DNA of 64,000 nucleotides from positions 310,001-374,000 of the forward strand of contig CANLLF010000004.1 of NCBI GenBank assembly GCA_947491935.1, written 5' to 3'. Below the pieces are notes generated by a model. The model searched no databases and was not told the DNA's origin. It worked only from the letters and a program-made list of their open reading frames with translations. How positions within the stretch are numbered: the first letter of the stretch is position 1; the number at the start of each line of letters is the position of its first letter. Origin of the DNA: an uncultured Roseicyclus sp. (GTDB taxonomy: Bacteria; Pseudomonadota; Alphaproteobacteria; Rhodobacterales; Rhodobacteraceae). The position numbers and the translations under genes were made by a program. Below are positions 34,869 to 43,724 of this stretch, one piece after another.

Positions 34869-35288
34869 ATCTGCGGGGCCTCAACTGGTTGGGATCAGGT
34901 CGATCGGGGTTCGGTGATGTGGTTGGGGCGGCTGCCCGCGCCATATGTTCAAGGCGGAACGCGGACAGGTCTTGTCACCCAAGACGGGGCGATACGCGCC
35001 CAAACCCTCAAGTTCTGTCATCTCGTGATCCCCGCTATCCCGGCCCCAGCCCCAAGTGCCCACCCACCGTCACAACCGCCCCTCATGCGGCGGCGCCATC
35101 CGCGGCCGGACCCGGTTCTACCCAACAGGCGTTAATCAGCGTCTAACGTCGGCCCGGTGGCGCCCCGCAGGGGTGGGGTGCGGGCCCCGCGGGGCGTTTC
35201 CGTGGCGAAAACCCGGCCAAATCTTTGTCACTCCCTACAAAGCCTGATACCCATCGCGAACTATCGACGAGGCGAGCGGTTTTTGAGC
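34869..35288. other. 420-base divergent region between RTX protease and gpmI
   Basis: No gene is supported here. It must hold the promoters of both flanking genes. A GC-rich inverted repeat lies at 35161-35196 (CGCCCCGC ... GCGGGGCG, 20-base loop, then TTT) in the gpmI leader. I could not identify convincing -35/-10 pairs or a known riboswitch. The gpmI frame is open from 35157, but the normal start is ATG 35289. Confidence 0.45.
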
Positions 35289-36809
35289 ATGAGCAATCCA
35301 CCCAAACCTGTTGTCCTGTGCATCCTTGACGGTTGGGGCATTGGCACGACGGAGGCGGATAATGCGCCCTTGCAGGCGGCCACGCCGGTGATGGATCGGC
35401 TGATGGAGACCTGCCCCAACGCCACCCTTCTGACCCATGGCCGCGATGTTGGCCTGCCCGAGGGGCAGATGGGCAATTCCGAGGTGGGACACACCAATAT
35501 CGGCGCGGGTCGGGTCGTGAAGATGGATCTGGTGGAGATCAACGATGCGATTGCCGAAGGCTCCTTCGCCACACGCCCGGCGCTGCTCGATTTTATCGAG
35601 ACGCTGAAGGAGAGCGGCGGCACCGCCCATCTGATGGGTCTGGTCAGCGATGGCGGCGTGCATTCGCAGCTGACGCATCTGGAGGCGGCGGTGAAGGTGA
35701 TCGCCGAGGCGGGTGTTCCGGTTGCGATCCATGCGATCACCGACGGGCGCGACGTGGCGCCGAAATCCGCGGCGGATTTCGTGACGGGCCTGCTGGAGCG
35801 GCTGCCCGATGGCGTGCGGGTGGCGACAGTGCTCGGCCGCTACTTTGCGATGGATCGCGACAATCGCTGGGATCGGGTGGAGCTTGCCTATGACGCCATG
35901 GTGCGCGGACAGGGCGAGGCGGCCACGGATGCGGATGCCGCGATCAAGGCGGCCTATGAGGCCGGGAAGACCGACGAGTTCATCCCACCTTGCGTGATTG
36001 ATGATTATGCCGGGATGGCCGATGGCGACGGCCTTTACATGCTCAATTACCGCGCCGACCGCGCGCGCGAGATCCTTGCGGCGATGGGCGATCCGGATTT
36101 CGACAAGTTCGATATCGATGGGCGGCCAGATTTTGCCGCCAAGTTGGGGATGGTGGATTATTCCAAGGCCCATGACGCCTACATGACCACCGTCTTTCCC
36201 AAGCAGGAGATCGTGAACACGCTGGGAGAATGGGTCGCCAAGGCGGGGCTGCGACAGTTCCGGCTGGCCGAGACCGAGAAGTATCCCCATGTCACGTTCT
36301 TCCTGAACGGCGGCGTCGAGGTGCCGGAGGAGGGGGAGGATCGCTACATGCCGAAATCCCCCGACGTCGCCACCTACGATCTGCAGCCCGAGATGAGTGC
36401 CGGTGAAGTGACGGAGCATCTCGTGAGGGCGATCCGGGACGGCTATGACCTGATCGTGGTGAATTACGCCAACCCCGACATGGTGGGCCATACCGGGGAT
36501 CTGGCCGCTGCCATGGCAGCTTGCGAAACGGTGGATCACGGCCTTGGCCGGGCCATCGACGCGTTGGATGACGTGGGGGGCGCGATGATCGTCTGCGCGG
36601 ATCACGGCAATTGCGAAACCATGGTGGACCCGGAGACCGGCGGCCCCCACACGGCCCATACGACGAATCTGGTGCCGGTTATCCTGGTCGGTGGTGCGGA
36701 GGGCATGGGGCTGCGCGACGGGCGGCTGGCGGATCTGGCACCCAGCCTGTTGCAGCTGATGGGGCTCGATCAGCCAGAAGAGATGACCGGGCAGAGCCTT
36801 CTGACATGA
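35289..36809 (+). CDS. gpmI: 2,3-bisphosphoglycerate-independent phosphoglycerate mutase
   Basis: Interconverts 3- and 2-phosphoglycerate in glycolysis and gluconeogenesis, with two manganese ions. The 506-residue product has the diagnostic blocks VLCILDGWGIG, LPEGQMGNSEVGHTNIGAGR (with the phosphoserine-forming serine), AITDGRDVAPKSA, NYRADRARE, NYANPDMVGHTGD and CADHGNCETMVD. Length is normal for the family. ATG 35289 is used because the open frame before it is not conserved-looking. The stop overlaps the start of the EnvC-like gene (ATGA, 36806-36809), tying it to the cell-wall genes downstream. Confidence 0.96.
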   Translation: MSNPPKPVVLCILDGWGIGTTEADNAPLQAATPVMDRLMETCPNATLLTHGRDVGLPEGQMGNSEVGHTNIGAGRVVKMDLVEINDAIAEGSFATRPALLDFIETLKESGGTAHLMGLVSDGGVHSQLTHLEAAVKVIAEAGVPVAIHAITDGRDVAPKSAADFVTGLLERLPDGVRVATVLGRYFAMDRDNRWDRVELAYDAMVRGQGEAATDADAAIKAAYEAGKTDEFIPPCVIDDYAGMADGDGLYMLNYRADRAREILAAMGDPDFDKFDIDGRPDFAAKLGMVDYSKAHDAYMTTVFPKQEIVNTLGEWVAKAGLRQFRLAETEKYPHVTFFLNGGVEVPEEGEDRYMPKSPDVATYDLQPEMSAGEVTEHLVRAIRDGYDLIVVNYANPDMVGHTGDLAAAMAACETVDHGLGRAIDALDDVGGAMIVCADHGNCETMVDPETGGPHTAHTTNLVPVILVGGAEGMGLRDGRLADLAPSLLQLMGLDQPEEMTGQSLLT

Positions 36810-37924
36810 TCCGTGCGCTTGCCCTTCTGTTTACCTTTGCGGCCCCGCTTTCGGCGCAAACCGATCCGGGGCAGACGGCGCGCGATGCGATCCGGATGCT
36901 GGAGGTCGCCGCCACCGCCCTGACCGAGGCCGAGGGCGCGCGGGACCAGGTTGAGGCGCTGACCGCGACGGTGCAGGCCTATGAAAGCGGGCTCGACGCC
37001 CTGCGCGCCGGGATTCGCGACGCGGCGCTGCGTGAACGCACGATCCTGCTCGTGTTCGAAGCGGAGCGGGAGCGCCTGGCGCAATTGCTGGGGGTCTTGC
37101 AGCGCATCGAGGAGGCACCCGCGCCCGTAACGCTTCTGCATCCCGAGGGGCCGGTGGGCACGGCGCGGCTGGGTATGATCGTGGCCGATGTCACGCCCGC
37201 CGTGGCCCGGCAGGCCACGGGCCTGCGCGCACAGCTTGAAGAGCTTGCCGTTCTACGCGCCTTGCAAGACAGCGCGGTGGGGCAATTGGAGGCCGGATTG
37301 CAGGGCGTACAACGGGCGCGCACCGAGTTGAGCCAGGCGATCGCCGACCGGGTGGACCTGCCGGAGCGGTTCTCGCATGATGCCGCCGCGATGCAGCAGA
37401 TTGTGCAAAGCGTCGACAATCTGGGCAGCTTTGTCGAGGTTTTGGGGGACACACCCGCCGAGATCAGCGCGGGCCTGCCGGATTTCGAGGCAGCGCGCGG
37501 GACGCTGGCGGTTCCTGCCCGTGGAACGCTTCTGCGCCGCTTCGATGAGGCCGATGCAGCGGGCATCGCCCGGCCCGGTATACTCTATGCCGTGTCGTCT
37601 CGCGCCCTGCTGACCGCGCCCTGGCCGGCATCCATCCGCTATGCCGGGCCGCTTCTGGATTACGGAAATGTCATTATCCTGGAGCCCGATGCGGATTATC
37701 TACTTATTCTGGCGGGGGCAGGTGATCTGTTTGTCACCGCCGGTGAACTGGTTCCGGCGGACGCGCCACTGGGCCTGATGCCGGGGGAAACCGACACCTT
37801 TGGCGCGGATTTGATCGTTTCCGATGCGCAAGGCGGTGGCGCCGGGCTGACGGAAACGCTTTATATAGAGTTGAGACAGGGCGGGAGCCCGGTGAACCCG
37901 CTGGACTGGTTCGCCGCGGAATAG
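36806..37924 (+). CDS. EnvC-like murein hydrolase activator with degenerate M23 domain
   Basis: A 372-residue periplasmic protein: signal peptide (MIRALALLFTFAAPLSA), long coiled coil (about 20-250) and a C-terminal LytM/M23 domain. The domain keeps the fold blocks (APWPASIRYAGPLLDYGNVI, then DLFVTAGELVPADAPLG) but lacks the zinc-binding histidines: where active enzymes have HxH (YAHL), this one has LLILAGAGDL. It is therefore an activator, not an enzyme, as is EnvC for amidases during cell division. It is coupled to gpmI by overlap and is followed by ctpA after 34 bases. Confidence 0.88.
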   Translation: MIRALALLFTFAAPLSAQTDPGQTARDAIRMLEVAATALTEAEGARDQVEALTATVQAYESGLDALRAGIRDAALRERTILLVFEAERERLAQLLGVLQRIEEAPAPVTLLHPEGPVGTARLGMIVADVTPAVARQATGLRAQLEELAVLRALQDSAVGQLEAGLQGVQRARTELSQAIADRVDLPERFSHDAAAMQQIVQSVDNLGSFVEVLGDTPAEISAGLPDFEAARGTLAVPARGTLLRRFDEADAAGIARPGILYAVSSRALLTAPWPASIRYAGPLLDYGNVIILEPDADYLLILAGAGDLFVTAGELVPADAPLGLMPGETDTFGADLIVSDAQGGGAGLTETLYIELRQGGSPVNPLDWFAAE

Positions 37925-37958
37925 GCCCCGCGATGGCAGATAGAGAGGACGACGATCG

Positions 37959-39284
37959 ATGAAAAAACTGATGTATGCGGCCGTGGGCGGCATTATCGGC
38001 GGAGCGGTGTTGAGCACCCAGGTGGCCGGGCCGCTGCTGGCGCAGGAACAGGTGCGCAATGCGTCAGTCTATGAACAGCTCGATCTGTTCGGAGACATCT
38101 TTGAGCGAATCCGCCAGAATTACGTGGAAGAAGTGGATGAGGCCGAGCTGATCGAAGCGGCGATCAACGGGATGCTGATCTCGCTCGATCCGCATTCAAG
38201 CTACATCTCGGCCAATGACTTTGAAGACATGCAGGTGCAGACCCGCGGCGAATTCGGCGGCCTGGGCATCGAAGTGACCCAGGAAGACGGCTTCGTGCGC
38301 GTGATCACGCCGATGGATGACACGCCGGCGATGGACGCTGGCGTGGAGGCCGGCGACTTCATCACCCATGTCGATGGCGAAGCGCTTCTGGGTCTGACGC
38401 TGAGCGAGGCGGTGGATCTGATGCGTGGCCCCGTGGGCAGCGATATCCAGATCACCATCGTGCGCGAGGGTGCCGATGAGCCGTTTGATCTGATCATCAC
38501 GCGGGACCGCATCCAGCTGACGGCGGTTCGCGCGCGGCTTGAGGGCAACACGGCGATCCTGCGGGTTTCCACCTTCAGCGATCAGACCTTCCCGAACCTG
38601 CGTGACGGGTTGGAGGAGTTGATCGAGGAACTGGGCGGGCTGGAGAACCTCAACGGTGTCGTTCTGGACCTGCGCAACAATCCCGGTGGCCTGCTGACCC
38701 AGGCGATCCGCGTTTCCGACGCGTTCCTGGAGCAGGGAGAGATCGTCTCGACCCGGGGCCGCGAGCCGCAGGATGGCGAGCGCTACAACGCCACGCCGGG
38801 TGACATGATCGAGGGCCTGCCGATGGTCGTGCTGATCAATGGCGGGTCGGCCTCGGCCTCCGAGATCGTGGCCGGTGCGTTGCAGGATCATCGCCGCGCG
38901 GTGATCGTGGGCACCAATTCCTTCGGCAAGGGCTCCGTTCAATCGGTGATGCCGCTCGCCGGTGCCGGGGCAATGCGCCTGACGACGTCGCTCTATTACA
39001 CGCCATCGGGCCGGTCGATCCAGGCCTTGGGTGTGGCTCCTGATATCATCGTGGAACAGCGCGATCCCATCATCGAGGAAGAGGACGAAGATGGCCTTCC
39101 GGCGCGAACCGAGGCTAGCTTGCGCGGGGCGATTGAAAACTCGTCTCTCACCGAGGATGAACTGCGCCTGCTGGAAGAAGAGCGGGCCGCAGTGGAAGCC
39201 ACGGCAGCGTTGCGCAACGAGGATTATCAGCTGGCCTATGCCATCGACATCCTGACCGGCCTGAACGCCCTTGGGCCGAACTGA
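37959..39284 (+). CDS. ctpA: Carboxyl-terminal processing protease (S41 family)
   Basis: A periplasmic serine protease of 441 residues that trims or degrades envelope proteins, in some bacteria the peptidoglycan hydrolases. It has an N-terminal signal or anchor (MKKLMYAAVGGIIGGAVLS), a PDZ domain (about 90-170, starting at GEFGGLGIEVTQEDG) and the S41 core with LDLRNNPGG, NGGSASASEIVAGALQD (catalytic serine) and SFGKGSVQSV (catalytic lysine). It stands between the EnvC-like gene and rppH; such clustering fits a role in controlling cell-wall hydrolysis. Confidence 0.95.
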   Translation: MKKLMYAAVGGIIGGAVLSTQVAGPLLAQEQVRNASVYEQLDLFGDIFERIRQNYVEEVDEAELIEAAINGMLISLDPHSSYISANDFEDMQVQTRGEFGGLGIEVTQEDGFVRVITPMDDTPAMDAGVEAGDFITHVDGEALLGLTLSEAVDLMRGPVGSDIQITIVREGADEPFDLIITRDRIQLTAVRARLEGNTAILRVSTFSDQTFPNLRDGLEELIEELGGLENLNGVVLDLRNNPGGLLTQAIRVSDAFLEQGEIVSTRGREPQDGERYNATPGDMIEGLPMVVLINGGSASASEIVAGALQDHRRAVIVGTNSFGKGSVQSVMPLAGAGAMRLTTSLYYTPSGRSIQALGVAPDIIVEQRDPIIEEEDEDGLPARTEASLRGAIENSSLTEDELRLLEEERAAVEATAALRNEDYQLAYAIDILTGLNALGPN

Positions 39285-39287
39285 GGC

Positions 39288-39773
39288 TTGGCTGAATTGA
39301 CGCCTGAGGAGGCCGCAAAGCTTCCCTATCGCCCTTGCGTGGGGGTCGTTCTGACCAATGCGCAAGGGCGTATCTTTGCGGGCCAGCGGGCGGATATGGA
39401 CACGCCCGCCTGGCAGATGCCCCAAGGCGGCGTGGACGACGGTGAAGACCCGCTCGATGCCGCCTATCGCGAGTTGGAGGAGGAGACGGGGGTGGCGCGC
39501 ACCCATGTGTCTTTCGTTCGCCAGACCACCGATTGGCTGCACTACGACCTGCCGCTCGACGTGATCCCGCACCGCTGGAAAGGCCGGTTTCGTGGACAGG
39601 CGCAGATGTGGGTGCAGCTCCGCCTCGACGCGCCGGACGACGTCATCAACCTGACCCATCAGGATGAGGAATTCAGCGATTGGCGGTGGATGGAGGCGGC
39701 GGAGCTTCTGGATGCAATCGTGCCATTCAAACGCGATATCTACGCCGCCGTCCTGGCGGAGTTCGGGCTGTAG
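39288..39773 (+). CDS. rppH: RNA pyrophosphohydrolase (Nudix)
   Basis: Removes pyrophosphate from the 5' end of mRNA and starts decay. The 161-residue product carries PYRPCVGVVLTNAQGRIFAG and WQMPQGGVDDGEDPLDAAYR followed by ELEEETG, a complete Nudix box (G-x5-E-x7-REUxEExGU). WLHYDLP and KGRFRGQAQMWV are RppH-specific. The probable start is TTG 39288, three bases after the ctpA stop; no ATG lies near it. In many alphaproteobacteria a divergent polysaccharide deacetylase gene comes between ctpA and rppH; it is absent here. Confidence 0.94.
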   Translation: MAELTPEEAAKLPYRPCVGVVLTNAQGRIFAGQRADMDTPAWQMPQGGVDDGEDPLDAAYRELEEETGVARTHVSFVRQTTDWLHYDLPLDVIPHRWKGRFRGQAQMWVQLRLDAPDDVINLTHQDEEFSDWRWMEAAELLDAIVPFKRDIYAAVLAEFGL

Positions 39774-39864
39774 GCCCGCCGCGACCAATAGAGGCCTTCC
39801 TTACCCGACAAGCTGATGCAGTTCTGATAAGGTCATGGAACCTGTCCCTTTCCGGAGACCGCCC

Positions 39865-40350
39865 ATGATCCGCCACACCGCCTTTGCCCTCGCCCTTATC
39901 GCCGCTGGCCCCGCCTCTGCACTCAGCTGCCTTGCCCCAAGCGTGGAGCAGACCTATGGCTTTGCGGCTGACAGCCCCGAGAATTATGTGGTCGCCGTCG
40001 GGTCCTTGTACGCCACCGGACCAAGCAATCCGCCGCAAGGCGCGGTGGCCCAAGGCGGCGATATCAACCAGATGGTCGGCTATACCCAGCCCGCGCGATT
40101 CGATGGCATGGTCTTTACCAGCAGCGGATTCACCAGCCCCTTCAATCAGCAGATCCTGGCGGATGTCACCTGTATCGCGGCGTGGTGCGGCGCTTACACT
40201 GATCAGGCCAATGCCCTGTTTTTCTTCCGCCAAAACGCCGATGGCAGCTATGTGCTTGAGATCAACGCTTGCCCCGGAAACGTGTTTCCGAATCCGACGC
40301 AGGCGCAACTGCAGCAAGTCTCGCAATGCTATCACGGCGGCAATTGCTGA
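39865..40350 (+). CDS. Secreted cysteine-containing hypothetical protein, 161 residues
   Basis: Signal peptide MIRHTAFALALIAAGPASA with cleavage before LSCLAPSVEQ. The mature protein has six cysteines, several in pairs (VTCIAAWCGAY, then NACPGNVFPN and the C-terminal SQCYHGGNC), suggesting disulfides. The pattern resembles conserved Rhodobacterales periplasmic proteins of unknown function. ATG 39865 is preferred to 39835 because GGAGA precedes it and the signal peptide begins there. It ends 30 bases before the convergent oxygenase gene. Confidence 0.72.
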   Translation: MIRHTAFALALIAAGPASALSCLAPSVEQTYGFAADSPENYVVAVGSLYATGPSNPPQGAVAQGGDINQMVGYTQPARFDGMVFTSSGFTSPFNQQILADVTCIAAWCGAYTDQANALFFFRQNADGSYVLEINACPGNVFPNPTQAQLQQVSQCYHGGNC

Positions 40351-40380
40351 ACCGGATGGCGTGAGCGGCGGAATTGGGCG

Positions 40381-41559
40381 CTAAAGCACCTGCATCAGGC
40401 CCTCGCGCACCATACGGCGCGCCAGAACCATCTTGCCGGCATCGTCCAGGTCCCCGCCCATATCTCCGAGGCGGAACTCGCGATGGGTCAGGCAGAACTC
40501 CATCGCCTCCTTCGCGTGGAGCGGCAGGACAATCTCGGCGCCCTGGCAGACAAGGCGCACCTGTTCGTCTTCCTCGATCTCGTAAATCGCATAGATCAGG
40601 TGCGGGCGACCGCCCACGCGGCTGTCCATATCGAGCGTGCCGAGTGCAGCGATCTGGGCCATCTGACCCTCCACTCGCGGAGCACGGGCGGTGAGAAAGT
40701 CTTCGCGGAAGCCGGTCAGAAGTTTGCTGATCGGCGCGCCGCCCAGGAGGCCCACAAGCTCCATGAAAGTGTCATCATAGCCATCCAGATCCGAGCCATG
40801 ATTGGCAAAGCCCGGCGGCAATGCGCGGCGCATGGCCGGTTCCCGATGGGCCTTGGCGATGACGGCTTCGGCCAGCACATCCGCCCAAGTGCGGAACATC
40901 AGCCCGGTGGTGATGTGAAGCGATGTCTCATCCGTGGCGACCGCATCATGAGCGACGCCACGGGGCAGGTAGAGCGTGTCTCCCGGCTCCAGCATGAAAC
41001 GCATGGTCTCTTCACCCACATCCATGCCGCGCTCAAATCCCTGGTCACTCAGGGGCAGTTCAATCGGCGTACCGTAGACCCGCCATTCCTTGGTGCCGGA
41101 GACCTGCAGGACGAGCACATCGTGGCTGTCGTAATGGGGATTGAAGCCTTGGTTGCCCGGCGGCGTCATGTAGATATTGGTTTGCACGCGGGCCGACATC
41201 GCGGCCTCCATCGCGCGGCAATAGCGCGCCAGTTGCGGCAGGCGTTCATGCAGGCCCGACAGGATCACCGTGGCGCCATCGGCATGGAGCTGGTTGACGC
41301 GGACCGGGTCGATCTGGCCGGTTTCATAGGCGAAATCGGCGGGCGTGATGTGGCCATCGGATTTCGTCACGTTGATCTCGGGATGGGCCAGGCCCATGGT
41401 CGAGACGACGCGGTCGATGTCCCCATAGCTCAGCAGATCGGCGAAATAGCCGGGCTGGCCGCGCTTGATGAGCATCGGTTTCTTCTCGAAATACTCGGTT
41501 AGGAAGGTTTCGGGCGTCTCGGGCGCAATCGCCCAGTCAAAGCTGAAATCCTGGGTCAT
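40381..41559 (-). CDS. JmjC/cupin 2-oxoglutarate oxygenase, RoxA-like ribosomal protein hydroxylase
   Basis: A 392-residue Fe(II)/2-oxoglutarate oxygenase. The facial triad is visible as H142-x-D144 in NPHYDSHDVLVLQV and H204 in PRGVAHDAVA; KKPMLIKRG near residue 27 and WRVYG after the first beta strand are typical of YcfD/RoxA, which hydroxylates arginine of ribosomal protein L16 in E. coli. The C-terminal winged-helix-like part also fits (FCLTHREFRLGDM). The exact target in this organism is not known. It stands alone on the minus strand. Confidence 0.86.
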   Translation of the reverse strand: MTQDFSFDWAIAPETPETFLTEYFEKKPMLIKRGQPGYFADLLSYGDIDRVVSTMGLAHPEINVTKSDGHITPADFAYETGQIDPVRVNQLHADGATVILSGLHERLPQLARYCRAMEAAMSARVQTNIYMTPPGNQGFNPHYDSHDVLVLQVSGTKEWRVYGTPIELPLSDQGFERGMDVGEETMRFMLEPGDTLYLPRGVAHDAVATDETSLHITTGLMFRTWADVLAEAVIAKAHREPAMRRALPPGFANHGSDLDGYDDTFMELVGLLGGAPISKLLTGFREDFLTARAPRVEGQMAQIAALGTLDMDSRVGGRPHLIYAIYEIEEDEQVRLVCQGAEIVLPLHAKEAMEFCLTHREFRLGDMGGDLDDAGKMVLARRMVREGLMQVL

Positions 41560-41727
41560 CGGGGCTCTATCCGCTTGAAATCCGGTCTCTTATACACAGA
41601 TCACGGCGGGGCGTATTGTTCAATCTCTCTCAACCAATGAGGGATTCCACGCATTGACCGGTTGCATCGGATCGGTCAGGGTCCGCGCAATCGTAAGCCA
41701 GGCATTACAGCAGAGGAGCTTCGTCTC

Positions 41728-42021
41728 ATGTCCAGCGATAAGAAGAAAAAGACACTGACCGATTCCGATATCATTACCGATCACCCCACGGGTCGCCGTG
41801 GTTTCATGGGCCTGATGGCTGCAGGCGGCGTGGCCGGTGCCACGGCAACGCTTGCCCCGCGCGCAGCCAGCGCCCAGAGCACCGATGCCGACAACGGCGC
41901 CTGGACCGATGCAGGCGGTTGTGGCCGCGGCGGTGGTGGCGTTGCCACCGGTGCCACCGATGCCGACAGCGGCAACATCACCGATGCAGCAGGTTGGGGC
42001 CGCGGCGCGCCATATTGCTGA
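41728..42021 (+). CDS. Small Tat-exported protein with duplicated Asp/Gly motif
   Basis: A 97-residue protein with a twin-arginine leader (TGRRGFMGLMAAGGVAGATA, cut after AASA). The mature part of about 47 residues is two imperfect copies of T-D-A-D-x-G-x-x-T-D-A-x-G-x-G-R-G (STDADNGAWTDAGGCGRG and ATDADSGNITDAAGWGRG), ending in PYC. Tat export suggests folding or cofactor loading before transport; the acidic repeats and two cysteines could bind a metal, but this is inference. ATG 41728 follows GAGGAG at good spacing; the frame open from 41662 is not needed. A strong terminator follows (42051-42080). Confidence 0.7.
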   Translation: MSSDKKKKTLTDSDIITDHPTGRRGFMGLMAAGGVAGATATLAPRAASAQSTDADNGAWTDAGGCGRGGGGVATGATDADSGNITDAAGWGRGAPYC

Positions 42022-42050
42022 GCGACGCGGTACGAAAGAGGAAATGACAG

Positions 42051-42080
42051 ACGGGTCGGTGGCGCACACCGGCCCGTTTT
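42051..42080 (+). terminator. Intrinsic terminator of the Tat-protein gene
   Basis: Arms ACGGGTCGGTG (42051-42061) and CACCGGCCCGT (42067-42077) pair over 11 bases with one G-T wobble around the loop GCGCA and run into TTTT. It is placed 30 bases after the Tat-protein stop and directly before the end of the convergent hydrolase gene. Confidence 0.8.
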
Positions 42081-43015
42081 CTATTGGCGCAGACGGGATT
42101 TCAGCGCGTCCGTGGCGCGGGCGAACGCCCGTTGCGCGATCGGCGCTTGGGCTCGAAAGCGCAGGAGACCATGGATCAACCCCTCGGCCCGGTGATACCA
42201 CACATCCCCGCCAGCTGCGTTGAGAGCATTGGCCAGGGCTTCCCCCTCATCCACCAAAGGGTCGAGCGCGGCCGTGAGGATGAGTGCCGGAGGGAGACCG
42301 TTGAGGTCAGCGCGCGCGGGGGCCGCATAGGCGTCAGGCACCTGATCACCAAGGTATTCGGCCCAGAAGCGACGCATGAGGGCCGCGCTCAGGAATGGTG
42401 CGTCGGCATGGTCGGCATAAGACGGAAGGCTGCAATCCGGATCCGTGCAGGGATATACGAGAAAGAGACCGGCGATTGGTGCCAACCGATCGTCTCGCGC
42501 ACGGAGTGCCGTGGCCAGTGCAAGGTTTCCCCCGGCGCTGTCCCCGCCCGCCCAGATATCACGCACCGGCCCAAGGGGCGTGGTCCACCGCAGAGGGCCG
42601 TCAAAGCGGCGAGGCATTCCTCCAGCGCGACAGGATAACGGTGTTCGGGGGAGAGAGCATAATCGATGCTGACCACCCGCAAGCCGGTTTCGGCCGCCAG
42701 GTCAGCGCAGACCTGGTCGTGGCCTTCGATGGAGCCGAGCATCCAGCCGCCGCCATGCATATAGAGCATCGCGTCGGACCCTGCGCCTTCCGGTAGATAA
42801 GCCCGCAGCCGCACTGGGCGTTTTGCGACCTCCATCACCCAATCCAGCGTTTCAAGCCCATCCGGGGGGATCATCGGGGCCTTTGCGGCTAACTCTTCCA
42901 ACCGGTCGCGGAACACGCCGACCGGCAGGCTTTCTTGCGGTTCGGGGAAAGCCGCGTCGAGGCCGCGCACGATCTCCCAAAGCTCCGGATGCAGATCGGG
43001 ATAGGGCGCGGCCAT
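42081..43015 (-). pseudogene. Alpha/beta hydrolase (HSL-type esterase) interrupted by a frameshift
   Basis: Two overlapping frames together make one esterase. The first (start ATG 43015, MAAPYPDLHPELWEIV) holds the oxyanion motif LYMHGGGWMLGS and VVSIDYALSPEHRYP; the second holds the nucleophile GGDSAGGNLAL, the acid residue near LILTAALDPLVDEGEAL and the histidine in EGLIHGLLRF. The switch must occur between 42615 and 42545, probably near the CCCC and GGG runs at 42570-42578, and is a -1 shift relative to the first frame. It is either a real mutation or a sequencing error; no classic slippery site is seen. Downstream parts are intact. It is the third gene of a leftward group with 43023 and 43696. 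Confidence 0.75.
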
Positions 43016-43022
43016 CAACCGC

Positions 43023-43724
43023 TCAGACCATCTTGATGACGTCTTTATCGATGGCGAGCATGTAGCCGCGCCGCGCGATATTCTTGACCAGAAGTTCCGA
43101 CACCAGTTGGTTGCCGAGCGTATCGCGCAGGCGCTTGATGCGGGTGGCACCGGCAGCTTCGTCCACGTCGGATTCCAACTTGCCGGAGACCATCGCCTCG
43201 ATCTGCGCACCGGTCAGGATGTCATCGTCCAGGCGGGCCTCGGCCAACACGCTGAGCGTTTCCATGGCGGCATCGGTGAGCTTGAATTCAAGGTTGTTGA
43301 TCAGCACGACACGTTCCTCGCGCGACAGGATCAGCGACGACACCTGAATGCCCTGCCGCTCGATCTCTCCGATGCGGCGGTTCAGGGTGACGATGGTCAC
43401 AAGGAACACCAAGCAAGCCACCAGAAGGGCGGTCGCAAAGATCATCAGAACGAAGATCACCGCGCGGTAGCTGGCCAGCACCTTGGCGAACGTTGTGCCG
43501 GATTGTGCCAAGACCTCCAACATCCGGATGGCATCGGGATTGCGGACATCGTTGACCTCGAACACCTGCACCACGGCCTCGTTGAAGGCATCGGCATCGG
43601 GGAGGTTCACGAAAAGCAGAACGGCGGTGGCCACCAGAACCGTGACCACCGCCAGAATACCAAGTTGAATAACGCGTGTTGACGCGATCCGTGTGTCAGA
43701 AACGGAGGAAGTATTGTCCGGCAT
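43023..43724 (-). CDS. Membrane protein with two TM segments and a C-terminal OmpR-type winged helix
   Basis: A 233-residue protein. Transmembrane segments lie at about 18-40 (GILAVVTVLVATAVLLFV) and 88-113 (AVIFVLMIFATALLVACLVF), with a periplasmic loop of about 45 residues between. The cytoplasmic part ends in a region (145-227) like the OmpR/PhoB effector domain: LTDAAMETLSVLAEARLDDD, then TRIKRLRDTLGNQLVSELLV and KNIARRGYML, where the last block matches the usual RrGYxL wing. The order TM-then-wHTH is the reverse of ToxR/CadC. ATG 43724 follows AAGGAG. It overlaps the end of the small exported protein gene by 29 bases. Confidence 0.72.
   Translation of the reverse strand: MPDNTSSVSDTRIASTRVIQLGILAVVTVLVATAVLLFVNLPDADAFNEAVVQVFEVNDVRNPDAIRMLEVLAQSGTTFAKVLASYRAVIFVLMIFATALLVACLVFLVTIVTLNRRIGEIERQGIQVSSLILSREERVVLINNLEFKLTDAAMETLSVLAEARLDDDILTGAQIEAMVSGKLESDVDEAAGATRIKRLRDTLGNQLVSELLVKNIARRGYMLAIDKDVIKMV

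Noticed and set aside
35235-36659. A 474-codon minus-strand open frame opposite gpmI
   Set aside because: Shadow of gpmI with a His/Arg-rich, featureless translation.
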